Below, one piece after another: positions 53,967-64,000 of a DNA stretch of 64,000 nt. This DNA comes from Tetracladium setigerum (lineage: Eukaryota; Ascomycota; Leotiomycetes; Helotiales): assembly GCA_031472005.1 (NCBI GenBank), contig PZJY01000005.1, forward strand, positions 1,426,001 to 1,490,000. Direction: 5' to 3'. Below the pieces are notes generated by a model. The model was given only the letters and a program-made list of their open reading frames with translations, had not been told where the DNA came from and did not search any database. Made by a program: the position numbers and the translations under genes. The first letter of the stretch is position 1; every line of letters begins with the position of its first letter.

Positions 53967-56900
53967 TTAACCCCAAGTACCACCGCCGCCACCTCTACCT
54001 TGCTTCTTCTGCGCAGATAATCTCCAGTCGTCTTCCGCAGCATATTTGTTATACAAAGGTTGAATCCTTTCCGCCTTCTTTCTCTTGCTCAATTTGTCCG
54101 TTGGCGCCACTTTGAAGAAACTTGGAGCTGCTTCAACTAGCCACTTTGGCTCAATGGCGGTCGTGCAGTGCATGTACTCTTTGGTTGTAAGTACGAGGGT
54201 ATGATAAATTACCCACTCCGCCTGTTTTCCAAACAAGGCGGAAGAAGGATGAAGATAAACCGGCGTCCCCTCAATCAGAGTCTTGTATCCTTCCTGGGGA
54301 TCTTTGCGAGCTGAGTTACGGAAAAAGCCCGAGCAGAGCGCTTGTCGTACCTTTTGGGTGTTGCGACCACAGGAGACAATCTGATGCTTGTATCTTTCCA
54401 TAATCTTAACAAGCTGATCGCGGACGTCCTTTGCGCGACGCATCGATCGTGCCTGGATGAAGTTCTCAAAACACCAAGGATTAGCAAACTTGTTCTGCTT
54501 CCAGCCATTGTAAACGTTCAAAAGGGTAAGATGGTCCCCATGAGGATCGTGGAACTTTGCCTTCTTCTGGTCGGCTTGCGTCTGCTTCTCTTTGGGTCGA
54601 TAAAAGACCGTTGGCATTGATAGCATGGCAACAATACTAAGAATCTCATCGGAGCATCCAAGGTCAACCGCTGCTATTAAAACTTTTGCAAGGGAAGGTT
54701 CCATGGGGAAATCTGCCATCTTGCGACCAAGGCGGGTAAGAAGTCCTTCGTCGTCCAGCGCAGATAATGCATACAGCTCCTCCAGGGCTGTCAACATAGT
54801 GTTCGTAGGCGGAGGATCCATGAAGTCAAAATGCAACAGATCATTGATGCCCATAGCTTTGAGCATGAGAATGGTCGTCGAGAGATTCTGTCTTTGGATT
54901 TCGGGAATCGAGGTTGGCAACATTTCAGACTGGAAGGCAGCTTCGGTATAAAGACGAAAGCATTTCCCTGGTCCAGTTCTTCCAGCACGGCCAGAGCGTT
55001 GCTTAGCTTGGGCTTGTGAGATGGGTGTGACGACGAGAGAATCCATGCCGAGCTTGGGGTCGTAGGCGTTCTGCTTGACGAAACCGGGATCAATAACATA
55101 GTAAATGTGATCAATGGTGATCGAAGTTTCTGCGATATTTGTTGCGATGACAACCTTTCTACTTCCAGGAGGCGCTGGATCGAAAATCTTACTTTGCATT
55201 TCGCTGGGAAGGGCAGAATACACAGGAAGAATGATAAGTTCTGGGACGCTAGGGCCAAGAGCTTTCATCCTCTCAAACAATATCTCGCAACTGGTATCAA
55301 TTTCTTCTTGCCCAGTCAAGAAGAGAAGGATGTCACCAGGAGGTTCTGTCAGATGTATTTGCATAACAGTAACCAGCGCTGCGTCCAAATAATCAGACTC
55401 GGGCTCTCTGGAGTACATGACCTCGACAGGGAAAGTTCTTCCGGGAATCGAGAAGATAGGACACTCGTTGAAATAGGCCGAGAATTTGTCGGCATCCAGA
55501 GTAGCTGAAGTGACGATCACTTTCAAATCTGGTCGTCTTTTCAAGGTCTTTTTTAACAATGCGAAAAGCACATCCGTTGCAATCGTACGCTCGTGAGCCT
55601 CATCTAACATGATCACAGAATATCTCTTCAACTCTGAATCCATGAGAATTTCTCTTTGAAGCATGCCGTCAGTCATGTACTTGATTTTGGTGGCGGGACT
55701 TGTGCAATCCTCAAATCGAATAGTGTAGCCGACTTCTTGACCAAGCTCGCAACCGACCTCTTCAGCTACACGCTTTGCAACTGACATAGCGGCAACACGA
55801 CGAGGCTGGGTACACCCAATCATTCCGTTGTTAGCGAAACCACCTTCGGCGAGGTATTGTGTCAACTGAGTCGTCTTTCCAGAACCGGTGTCTCCAACAA
55901 CAATCAACAGCTGGTTTGCGTGCACAGCCTTGATCAGTTCTGATCTAAACCTGAAGACTGGCAGCGACTCTCGTTGCTGTTTGATTGTCATATCTGTCCG
56001 TCGTCCAAATGATTGCTCCTTACTCTGAGTAGCTCTTTTCCACTCTGGCACAACATCGGACGGCGGTGCAGCTTTGATACTTCGCAAGTCACTGGCAAAC
56101 TTCTTCTCATCAGGATTCGCCATAGGATCATTCCACTGTGCTGCCAGATCAACCTTGGAACCCTCTTGAGTCGCCTTGTCCTGGGCTTCCTGTTGCCTCA
56201 ATTCCCTACGGTCCTTAGCCAATGTCGTGCCGGACATGGCAGCTCTGTTCATTGAACCATCTGGCGCTTTGATGACACGAATGGGAGATAACTCTAGTGA
56301 TTGCTTGGTTTGTCCAGCTAAGAAAGGGGGCTCTTCCTCCCGAAGTTCGATATCAACATCTTCCTCGAGTTCCATTTCGCCCTCTCCGTTTAGTGCCGCG
56401 TTGTAGTCCTCATCAAGATCTGGATAATCCGAGGCTTTGACCACGCCAGATGCAATAAGTTGTCGGATCTCCCATCGCTCTGGGGACGTCATCCTCTTCT
56501 TGTTTTTGCGAGAGTTGCGAGACATGTCGCCTTCAAAAACTGTAACCTTGTCATCAATCAATCCGTATTCGTCCTTTCCACCTCCGAGCGGTGCGCTATT
56601 GGCCCCGGATTGTATTCTCTCTTCTGGTTGAAGATCTCTGCCAGTCGTCTGGTCAACATCCTTCATTGAAAGTCCTATTCTGGAATTCTCAATCTTGATG
56701 ACTTTCACCTTTACAGCCTGGCCCCGAGACAGAAGATCCGATGGATGGTTAACTCGCTGACCCTCCACCAAGGCAGAAATATGAACCAGCCCATCAACCT
56801 TTCCCTTGATGCCATGTATATTCACAAAAGCGCCAAAGTCCTTTACCCCTGTGACATGACCATCGTAGACCTTGTATAACACAACTTCGTCATCGATCTC

Positions 56901-57569
56901 GGGAGTTGGAGGCCTCCTAAACCTGTCTTCGTTGTCGCGCCGCCTCCGACTGCTTTTATGTCCATCCCTTGACCGGCCGTACTCGTCCTCTTCGTCATGG
57001 CCCTTTCTCCTACGCCTCCGATCTTCTGCTGACCTAGATCGTGACCTATATCTTCCTGTTCGACCCCGGCCTCTGTCAAGGTCATCCTCAGGACTTCGGC
57101 TTCGTTTTCGACTTGGTCGTGCTGCTGGCTTGTCGTTCTTGGCTTTGCTTTCGAGCCCTTCCAGAAGAGCCAGTGTATCATCGATCGCATCTTGCCCTCC
57201 TCCATTCGAAGGTTCGTCCTCGTCCTGTTGCCACGCTGGCGCCCTGTCTGGCAGCGCAAGCCCTCTGAAGACCTTTTCCTTCTCTGCCTGGCGCGAGCCA
57301 TTCTGCGTCTTGTCTCTTTGCCCACCTTTTCCCTTGAATTTTGGATGCATAGTGAGCACCAGGCGGTCTACACTCTCAATCAAACTCTGCGGGAAGTCTG
57401 CCCCCATCGCCTCCAGCTTCTTCTGAAAATCTTCTAAAGAACTGCATTCTGAATGTTGTGCAATAATGAATTCGGCCAGCGTTTTGTCGTTGATACCGAG
57501 ATGGTTCTGGAGTTCCGAGGTAACTTTCGAGACCAACGAAAGAATCTCAAGAGATTCAAGATCATCCAT
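53967..57569 (-). CDS. PRP22: DEAH-box pre-mRNA splicing helicase Prp22/DHX8
   Basis: ATP-dependent RNA helicase that releases mature mRNA from the spliceosome. Single exon, about 1,200 residues; I start at MDDLESLEILSLVSKVTSEL (57569) rather than the in-frame ATG 21 codons upstream, because family members begin here. Domains: N-terminal helical part, Arg/Ser-rich segment (RPSRKRSRSPEDDLDRGRGR, then RYRSRSRSAEDRRRRR), S1 RNA-binding domain (VYDGHVTGVKDFGAFVNI, GLVHISALVEG). The helicase core has VVGDTGSGKTTQLTQYL, DEAHERT, SATLDADKFSAYF, FLTGQEEIDTSCEIL, TNIAETSITIDHIYYVID and QRSGRAGRTGPGKCFRLY. The helicase-associated and OB-fold domains end in a Gly-rich tail. Intact over 3.6 kb. Confidence 0.96.
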   Translation of the reverse strand: MDDLESLEILSLVSKVTSELQNHLGINDKTLAEFIIAQHSECSSLEDFQKKLEAMGADFPQSLIESVDRLVLTMHPKFKGKGGQRDKTQNGSRQAEKEKVFRGLALPDRAPAWQQDEDEPSNGGGQDAIDDTLALLEGLESKAKNDKPAARPSRKRSRSPEDDLDRGRGRTGRYRSRSRSAEDRRRRRKGHDEEDEYGRSRDGHKSSRRRRDNEDRFRRPPTPEIDDEVVLYKVYDGHVTGVKDFGAFVNIHGIKGKVDGLVHISALVEGQRVNHPSDLLSRGQAVKVKVIKIENSRIGLSMKDVDQTTGRDLQPEERIQSGANSAPLGGGKDEYGLIDDKVTVFEGDMSRNSRKNKKRMTSPERWEIRQLIASGVVKASDYPDLDEDYNAALNGEGEMELEEDVDIELREEEPPFLAGQTKQSLELSPIRVIKAPDGSMNRAAMSGTTLAKDRRELRQQEAQDKATQEGSKVDLAAQWNDPMANPDEKKFASDLRSIKAAPPSDVVPEWKRATQSKEQSFGRRTDMTIKQQRESLPVFRFRSELIKAVHANQLLIVVGDTGSGKTTQLTQYLAEGGFANNGMIGCTQPRRVAAMSVAKRVAEEVGCELGQEVGYTIRFEDCTSPATKIKYMTDGMLQREILMDSELKRYSVIMLDEAHERTIATDVLFALLKKTLKRRPDLKVIVTSATLDADKFSAYFNECPIFSIPGRTFPVEVMYSREPESDYLDAALVTVMQIHLTEPPGDILLFLTGQEEIDTSCEILFERMKALGPSVPELIILPVYSALPSEMQSKIFDPAPPGSRKVVIATNIAETSITIDHIYYVIDPGFVKQNAYDPKLGMDSLVVTPISQAQAKQRSGRAGRTGPGKCFRLYTEAAFQSEMLPTSIPEIQRQNLSTTILMLKAMGINDLLHFDFMDPPPTNTMLTALEELYALSALDDEGLLTRLGRKMADFPMEPSLAKVLIAAVDLGCSDEILSIVAMLSMPTVFYRPKEKQTQADQKKAKFHDPHGDHLTLLNVYNGWKQNKFANPWCFENFIQARSMRRAKDVRDQLVKIMERYKHQIVSCGRNTQKVRQALCSGFFRNSARKDPQEGYKTLIEGTPVYLHPSSALFGKQAEWVIYHTLVLTTKEYMHCTTAIEPKWLVEAAPSFFKVAPTDKLSKRKKAERIQPLYNKYAAEDDWRLSAQKKQGRGGGGGTWG

Positions 57570-58153
57570 GGTGGCGGCGAGGTTTGATTGTTGTCGCAAT
57601 CTAAAGGGTAGACAGAGAGGTACAGAGTACAAGGGATAGCGCGTCTAAAAGTTTAGGCGCGCGCGAGTTCAACAAAGTTCTGTGTTACCCTTTCCAACCT
57701 CGCCTGCCTGTATGACTCTTATTCAACTTCGCCTTCACCTTCGGACCTTTCACAACATTAGACGCCACTACTTTGGCTAGAAATTTGTGGCCGAAAGAGT
57801 CAGGAGCTGGGAATTGTGATGATGTTGTGCACGCCATGGGATAAAAGCAAAGCTTTGTTCAAATCAATTGCTCACGCCAAGCGCTTTTCGTTGACAACCT
57901 CTGAGTTCTTCGGATCAAGAACAGAAGCAACTTAAACTTATACCCAATCTCTATAGATGACCTTTTGGCACCGGCTCCTACTGAGTGTCTGCTACTGAGT
58001 ATGATGCTCAACAATCCGTTCTCATTTGGAGTCACCTGACCTCTCCCGTCCGTCCCGTTCGCAGGCAGCACAGCCTTAACTGCAAGATTGTCTCGGTGAC
58101 TGTTGGCTTGCTTTTCACTTTTGCAGAGTTATTAAGCTATATAATCCTCCAAA
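57570..58153. other. intergenic region between divergent genes
   Basis: Upstream of PRP22 and of the F-box-like gene. No motif of note beyond GCGCGCGCG-like text near 57656-57664. Confidence 0.5.
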
Positions 58154-59531
58154 GTGAGAAATCAATCTACAAGCTACTTGCCGATAGAATCCTCGTCCCT
58201 TGACCCAATCTCAGTCCTACTCTGCTTCTATTCGTACCTCACCAGCAAACAAGATGCCTTGCCAACCTCCACCCTCTTCCTCTTCGAAGCCTTACCAGGC
58301 GAGATTCGCAATCATATCTACGAAATCTGCATCTCCAACGCGATCTCATCCACAAAATCTCCAAATGCCCTTGGCATGTTGTCCGGTCTTCGCATTTCGC
58401 CTCGAGAAGGTCAGCCTATCAGCTTTCCCCAGGATCCAGCGCAGACAAACGGCATTTGTGTCTCTGTTCTCCCTCGCTGGTCTGGTCGTGGAAAGATCAA
58501 GACATCTGGAATTGGCTCTCTCCCTTTGTTATTCGTCAACAAGCGAATACACAATGAGATTTCCTCCCTCATTGATTCCAGGGTTGGGAGAGTGGTGATT
58601 GGACCGTATGGGGTGCAGTTTGCGAATGAGGACCCGAACTTGCGATGGAGACTTGGTTATGAACTACTGAAAAATAGACCATTCTTGAGGAAGGAAGTAA
58701 AGAGTGTCCAGGTTATTTTACCATGGTTGAGACGTGATATGTATGCTTCCAACCTGCTATATCCCTCTTCTGTGGACGGTAATAGTTGCTGACAGGAGTC
58801 TTTAGGTTGAAGTCCTACTGGAAGTCCCTTGGCCATAACGTGAAAAGCACAACAGATAAACCGTATGGTCTTGACGTAAGTTTTGTTTGTCATTACTTGT
58901 ACAATTATCAATCAAAGTGATGGGTTTTATCAAAGAGCCTTCTCATGGTAGTAGGAGATGATATAGCTCATATCTAGAGGCCGGTATGGTGGAATGACGT
59001 TTTTAAAACAGTCGAAACGTCTCATTCACAAGGCCATCGCAGACTTCCACTTCAGTATTTTACCGCCAATCGTCGTTCCTGGCGTGGGGTAGAAGATCCC
59101 AGGTTCATGAAACGGTCCTCAGTCTGTTTCAATCTTCGGTGGAGATATTTAGCTTTTGGCGAACACTTTCTGACACAAAAAAACGAGCAGGTGATCCCAG
59201 GTCTGATGAAGTGCTTGAAAACATTTTCGGCCATTTCGGAGCTCCAGATCGTTTTGGTAGCAGAAATTCCTACACCCCCAGGTACGCCTTCGTGTTCCTG
59301 TTACGGATCATCTGGCTTTCTTTGCTGACAGCAAAATTAGACATGGAACCACTGCTTCCCCTGCTCAGATTTTCAGAAAACACAACAACTACCATCCTTA
59401 TTGTCGAGCCGCAATCACAGATTCCCTGGGCTTCCAATGGATCGCCACTTACAGCGTGGAAGCTTGCCTGGAATACGTGCCTCATCAACAATGGAGAGGC
59501 AGCGGTTGTTGAGAGTGGTTCGGTAGCTTAA
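58154..59531 (+). CDS. F-box/2EXR-like domain protein, function unknown
   Basis: Hypothetical protein of about 375 residues in four exons. The identifying stretch is LFEALPGEIRNHIYEICISNA, followed by LPLLFVNKRIHNEISSLI, a layout shared with the protein at 47465-48402. Exon joins: RRD-AT|G at about 58740-58806 gives RDMLKSYWKSLGHNV; after KPYGLD (donor GTAAGT at 58879) the next exon begins RPVWWNDVF near 58980; PTPP|DMEPLLPLLRF uses a third intron at about 59281-59339. The chain ends VVESGSVA. The start is the first ATG in frame; a start inside an unseen upstream exon is possible. Role unknown. Confidence 0.65.
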
Positions 59532-60729
59532 TTTTTGAGGCTATTCTGCACCCCAGACTCTGGCGCACCTACTGTAAACCTCATACAATACCTGCATGTT
59601 GTACCACCCACAATTTTCTTTCACAAAGCCACCTACGGAAATCCATCGATCAAAAGGACCACAAACGCAAGGAGACAAATCTTACCACGAAGAATGACCC
59701 GCAAGCAAATTGCTTCGAAATCCCGCAATGGCCACCAATGCAAAAGGAACACTTCTTTCCGCGACTCTGGATTTCGTGAAGGTTTAGTAGAGATGACTAG
59801 GATTTAGAGTTGTCGGTAGTGCCTCACTGCCTGGTCCTGTCTGTGACGCGGTAAGGTCTCAATTTCTCTTCCCTTTCGGTTAATTTCAACAACGAGATTG
59901 TAGCTTGGTGCAAAGCCCGTGGGTTCTCCACTATGGTGATCTGATTCTTACAAACATGGAAGTTATGTACGGCGTCAAATCTTGTACTGAACCTTGTACG
60001 GTAATTAGCTTGTGTGAGATCACCAACTGATTCAAAACGAATTAGTAAATGAACGGCAATATCATTGGAGGAGAAGTTATCAAGAATCCTCCTATTCGCT
60101 CTTGTATTTAACCTTCGTATTACGCATATTCGAGAATTCGCTTCAGATGAGCCTGCTACAGTTCATGTCTCATACGAGGTCCAGGAAGCCTGGGAGTGGG
60201 AAATCAAGCATTGTTTTTCGTATTTCGTTCTGCACATCAGACTGCAAAAAAAACAAGCGCCGAACCAGTTCAGGAGACGCATTTACGGGTATTGCATTCA
60301 TAAAATTAAGGACTTGCCGAGAATGAAAGCCAGATTCAGATTTGCGACACCTCCTCGTCTCACAACCGTACAGGGGCACCTGCGCACGTGACCTCCCCGA
60401 GTAATCCTCGTTTAAACCTCCCTCCCTTGAGGCGTTTCAGGGACAACTTCCCCACAATCTGATGAGTTTACATACAGCAGAAACCTTTTGGGTTTGATCT
60501 GATTTCTAGCGGCTAAGGGTCCAGACAACAGACGGCAGACGGCACAAGCTTCAATCATCTGGTATTCTTTAAATGCGAGGGATCCCACTGGTATGGTATT
60601 GTTTCTATTTTCTCGCTATCCATTCTTTACTTTGCATTCTTGAGCCGGTCTCTTACGTTCTTTACTTTTCAATTCTTTTTTGTGTAATACTTTTACCACA
60701 TATTTCAGCAACTCTAGCAATCTTTCAAA
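59532..60729. other. intergenic region, no gene seen
   Basis: No supported gene. A T/C-rich leader precedes the secreted protein start at 60730. Confidence 0.5.
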
Positions 60730-61529
60730 ATGAAGACCTTCTCCCTCATTATTTCCTTCCTTGCGATGTCCGCTTCGGTTTCCGCTATGCCAAGAAGAAA
60801 GAATAGGTTCAGCCGACCTGCCGCTGTCGCGACTTCAGCTGTGAATGCTGCACCAGCTCCTACTGGAGTTGCAAATGGAGGAGCTGCTGGAGGAGCAGCC
60901 GGTGGTGCTGTTGGAGGTGCTGTCGGCGGAGCTGTTGGAGGCGCAACTGGAGGAGCAACTGGAGGGAACAACGGGGCGGCCACTGGAGGCGCAATCGCTC
61001 GTGGCGCTTCAACGGTGGTGATGTTCGAAGTTGGAGGTATTCCAGGCAACGAGTGCCTTACCTTCCGCAACAATGGTACGCCCTTCTCGCCCACCCACTT
61101 GACAAAGAGACTAATGAATGTAGGTGAAATGGTTGACGCAGCTTGCGTGAATGCCGCCGCAGATCGCCAGGTTACACCCTCCACCAACGCCGCAGGTGAC
61201 AATGTGCTCCTTGTTCAGCGCGGTTTCTCAGCCGGATTCCGTCCAGATTTGGTAGGAAAGGATGCTTGTGTTGGATTCAATGGCACCACGTTCCTTGCTC
61301 AAGATTGCGCTGCGAATGGTATTCAATTCGTGAGTCTGGTTGGAGGACAGCTGAAGTCTGGTACCGCTTGCCAAAGTGGACATGATGATCGAGTGAGTTT
61401 ACCCCTTCAATCCATAAAAACTCGAAAGCTTGTGATGCTAAAGACTGCTAGGCTCAACTCACTGTCGATCCCACGGGAACCAACTGCGTAGGAGTTACAC
61501 TTACTACCGTTACACCAACAGCTCCTTAG
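60730..61529 (+). CDS. secreted protein with Gly/Gly/Ala tetrapeptide repeats
   Basis: Predicted secreted protein of about 245 residues, no recognised family. Signal peptide MKTFSLIISFLAMSASVSA, then a basic stretch with possible Kex2-type cleavage (MPRRKNRF). A low-complexity block of GGA(A/V/T) tetrapeptides follows (codons at 60889-60975, 12-nt DNA units). A compact C-terminal domain holds Cys at ECLTFR, AACVNAA, DACVGFNG, AQDCAANG, TACQSG and NCVGV, likely paired. The intron lies at about 61394-61450 (donor GTGAGT, acceptor ACTGCTAG) and the last exon gives AQLTVDPTGTNCVGVTLTTV. Reading through the donor would give a wrong end. Wall or effector-like roles are possible, with no direct evidence. 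Confidence 0.8.
60889..60975 (+). repeat. 12-nt coding repeat (Gly-Gly-Ala-X)
   Basis: About seven tandem units of GGAGCTGTTGGA type. Codon choice differs between units, so the repeat is not recent throughout. Confidence 0.8.
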
Positions 61530-62466
61530 GTTTATGTCTATCGAAGAGAGCTTTCAAGGGTACCGTTCTCATCTTGGATGAGATGCCTTCAGCGTTAATA
61601 ATGTGTTGGATAGCTAGAGTTGTTGATTTTGTGTACATAATTAAAAGTGCACCTTTTGTAAACATCACCTTAAAAAAACGACTGTTGTCCCAGTTAGGAC
61701 GTGTGGTTCGTCTGCAAATCCCGTGTGGAAACGTGATCCATTCCCAATTTTATTTTGGAGTGTATACAAGACGTTGAATAGACATGTAACTGGGAATACA
61801 AGTAGCTTAGATACACTCAAGTTCTCAACTAGCTTCTCTAGCTAGGTTACATGCACGTTGTTCACCTACCTTTGGGAGGTACGCTAGAGTGTGCCCAGCA
61901 CTGACACTTCAGGTGGTGGATCATCCATATTTAAACTTAGCCGGAGGGTAAGGATGTTATATTGATGTGAATTTTGTAGCTAATTTTGTGGGAATTCTTG
62001 TCCGCTGGAATGTACTGTTGAGCTATGAGAAAGAGTCTGATAGAATTGCTAGCGAAGGTCCGATGAAACCGACTTTTCTTTGACTTCAAATCAGATTGGA
62101 AGATAATTATTGTATAGTATTCCTTCCATGCTTTATAAGATACCACAACTGCAAATTGTGGGTGATGTGAGACGCGCCGCTTGGCCAGGCGATTTTGATC
62201 TTCAACTCCAAAATGACCAAATGTACAGAGCAGGTAAAAGGGACACAAAAATTCGGAATGACTGAAGAAACTTGGCAAGGAAATAGCAAATTGTACAACC
62301 AGGGCGGGCAGTATGTGAAGAGAGTATTGAAAAAACCAATGCCCAAAAACAGCTTACCCAATGAATAATGAAGAGAAACCAAGATCATCTCATTCCGTTT
62401 GGTATTCATAGCACCGCCCAATCTGATATGTACAATCGACCCCTTTTTCAATTCTGCCATCCAACT
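61530..62466. other. intergenic region between convergent genes
   Basis: 3' flanks of the repeat protein and NDUFS4. No supported gene. Confidence 0.5.
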
Positions 62467-63193
62467 CTACTTTGTCCTAATATGCTTCAACTTTCCTGGG
62501 CTCCATAAGAAGTTATTGGCATAGGCCTTTGGCGTAAACTTCCTCGAGTTGGGCTCTTGGACAAAGTACTCATATCCCTGCTTCTCGGCGAATCGAATGG
62601 CGTCCTCCTTGCTCTTGAAAGAGACGTTTGTGCCTTGCATGAAATCAGCCGAGGATTGCCATCCCATCAGAGGATTCTCCCATCGGTGGCCTTTGGAGAG
62701 GATGTCCCAGTCCATGCGCCAGTGGTGACCGTGCCATTCTCCGGATTGCGTTGCCGCCTTTGTTTGCTTGTAGATTCTGAAGAGCAATTAGAGAGTGCTT
62801 TTGAAGAGCGACAGAGAGAGCACTTACCGAACTGTGCGGGCTTGAAGCTCGTTTGGTGCACCAGAAAGTACCGCTGCGGAGACAGTTTCGGTATCCTCAC
62901 TGCCATCTATGAGTCTCTTTGGAACTGGGGTAAATTGGCTGATAGAATTAGCTAGATTTCCTAAGCATGACCAAACAGACTCACGAAGAAGCATGGTCAA
63001 CCTCTGCTCCATAATCCGGCTTCAGAGCAGGTGATTTCCCTCCCAGCTCAACGCTCGCAGATTCGGAGGTCGTGAGGGGCGTTCCCACTGAAGTCGTCGT
63101 TTCGAATCGTGCAGAGCCCGGAATAGCTCTGCGAGAAGCTGGCGCGCCTGCTCTCAGCAGTCGCCCTGCAATTGAGGGTCGTAAGAGGGACAT
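62467..63193 (-). CDS. mitochondrial complex I subunit NDUFS4 (NADH:ubiquinone oxidoreductase 18-21 kDa)
   Basis: Accessory subunit of respiratory complex I on the matrix arm, needed for assembly of the N-module. About 205 residues, three exons. The N-terminus MSLLRPSIAGRLLRAGAPASRR is rich in Arg/Ser/Ala and free of acids, a mitochondrial presequence. Introns: donor GTGAGT after HAS near 62982 with acceptor CTATCAG before QFTPVPKRLIDG, and a second at about 62779-62826. The C-terminal domain is diagnostic: QSGEWHGHHWRMDWDILSKG, WENPLMGWQSSADFMQG, FKSKEDAIRFAEKQGYEYFV, and NFLWSPGKLKHIRTK at the end. It is head-to-head with ATP synthase subunit f. Confidence 0.94.
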
Positions 63194-63462
63194 TGTGCGA
63201 TTGGATGCGTTGGATTCGTTGTTGGCAAGCTGTTCGTGAGGTTGAGGTGAGGTTAGAAATGGCTTACATAATCGGCGCTATTCTTGATGGGAGACTTCGG
63301 GATTGCAACTTCTCTTCTTGACGAACGACAGCAAATCGCAACGAACTTCTCTACATCTCATTCCGTCACTCAATTGAGGTATGTATGTGTGCTGGAGGAT
63401 AGCTGATGCTCTCGGGGGTCTTTGGATGGGATAGTGGGCTGATTTGGGAGGTAGTCTTCAAG
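63194..63462. promoter_or_regulatory. shared divergent promoter NDUFS4 / ATP synthase f
   Basis: 269 bases between the start codons of two nuclear genes for oxidative phosphorylation, short enough to act as one bidirectional promoter. No specific site recognised. Confidence 0.5.
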
Positions 63463-64000
63463 ATGAGCTTCATTACCCGCAGAGCGCTTTCTACCCTCAT
63501 TCCACCTAAGGTCAGTGGTTTCCCTCCCTTTGAATGACCCATTGAGTACCTCTGCTGACATTGTTCTAGGTGGCCTCTCCATCCGTAAGTCTCCTACTTA
63601 GTTCTGCGCAACCGTCGACCGTCTACGAAGGGGCACAATCTCAACAAAACAACGGCCTGGTCACGTCCTCAATGGACTGCATGACCCGAATCGAACATGG
63701 CTGATGGATAAAATAGGGACTTGGAGCTGCACAAGATGCCGTCCGCATGAAGCGTGTAGTTTCCTTCTACGAGAAGCTTCCTCGAGGAGCCGCCCCAGAG
63801 ATTAAGGGCAAGGGACTCATTGGCAGATACCAAGCCAAATACTTCGGAAAGAACCCATCTGCTACACGTATGTTGCGCCCCTCCGCCCGTGTACCCGGAC
63901 CTAGAGAAGTGGGAAAAGTGGCTAATTCGATCGATATCCAGCTCTCGTTCACCTCATTGTTTTCATCCTTGGCATTGGTTATGCGCAGAACTATTACTTC
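63463..64000 (+). CDS. ATP17: mitochondrial F1Fo-ATP synthase subunit f, 3' end outside window
   Basis: Small Fo subunit of ATP synthase with one membrane segment, in the inner mitochondrial membrane. Exon 1 (63463-63510) gives MSFITRRALSTLIPPK. A 15-nt micro-exon (63570-63584) gives VASPS. Exon 3 (from 63717) gives GLGAAQDAVRMKRVVSFYEK, GLIGRYQAKYFGKNPSAT. Exon 4 (from about 63942) gives LVHLIVFILGIGYAQNYYF, the membrane segment, then leaves the window. Reading through the first donor meets a stop, and the exon phases agree. The match to fungal Atp17 in order and length is good. Confidence 0.88.

Noticed and set aside
62107..62460. 117-codon frame after NDUFS4
   Set aside because: Starts just past the NDUFS4 stop with biased, non-conserved text; likely 3' untranslated sequence.

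Overview
This window is nuclear DNA of a filamentous ascomycete (Pezizomycotina; a leotiomycete is my guess, not shown). The support is short GT-AG introns with CTAAC/CTGAC-type branch sites, fungus-only families (Zn2Cys6 regulator, HET, Kei1, AspF2, urea amidolyase) and one gene every 2-3 kb on either strand. I recognise 24 protein genes, no rRNA, tRNA, CRISPR array or intact transposon. Genes at both ends run off the window.

Left (1-12 kb), accessory metabolism: an NmrA-like oxidoreductase (partial), a secreted PAF-acetylhydrolase-like serine hydrolase, a transcription factor with two complete Zn2Cys6 clusters in tandem, an arylsulfatase-type sulfatase and a sugar-porter MFS transporter. 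Sulfatase and transporter are divergent, and their shared promoter holds a 10-bp phased CCGCCGAGAG repeat. I infer a small locus for using a sulfated substrate; this is the best candidate here for an undescribed system.

Centre-left (12-25 kb), metals and sulfur: a ZIP zinc transporter with a Cys/His-rich ectodomain is divergent from an AspF2/Pra1-type secreted zinc-binding protein, as in the ZrfC-AspF2 zinc-scavenging pair of Aspergillus. The two proteins share a CHxH..G..C module and the intergenic region carries three CATCAAGGT copies. Next come an Mpv17/PMP22 membrane protein and the large sulfite reductase beta subunit (MET5).

Middle (26-46 kb): a cysteine- and serine-rich wall protein, IPC synthase subunit Kei1, Rab GTPase Ypt6, ribosome-biogenesis factor Nop53, a secreted LPMO-like protein, then urea amidolyase (DUR1,2) divergent from urea transporter DUR3, which together import and degrade urea.

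Right (47-64 kb): two proteins with an lPxEIRxxIY domain, a Git1-like MFS transporter, a HET protein with an N-terminal Cys-pair region, the splicing helicase Prp22, a Gly/Ala-repeat secreted protein, and a head-to-head pair for complex I subunit NDUFS4 and ATP synthase subunit f.

A quality signal crosses the window: six reading-frame breaks in four minus-strand genes are each repaired by one extra G in a coding-strand G run (C run on the given strand). A seventh break, in the PAF-acetylhydrolase gene, has the opposite sense. Because the housekeeping gene DUR1,2 is hit twice, homopolymer under-calling in the assembly is more likely than pseudogenes.
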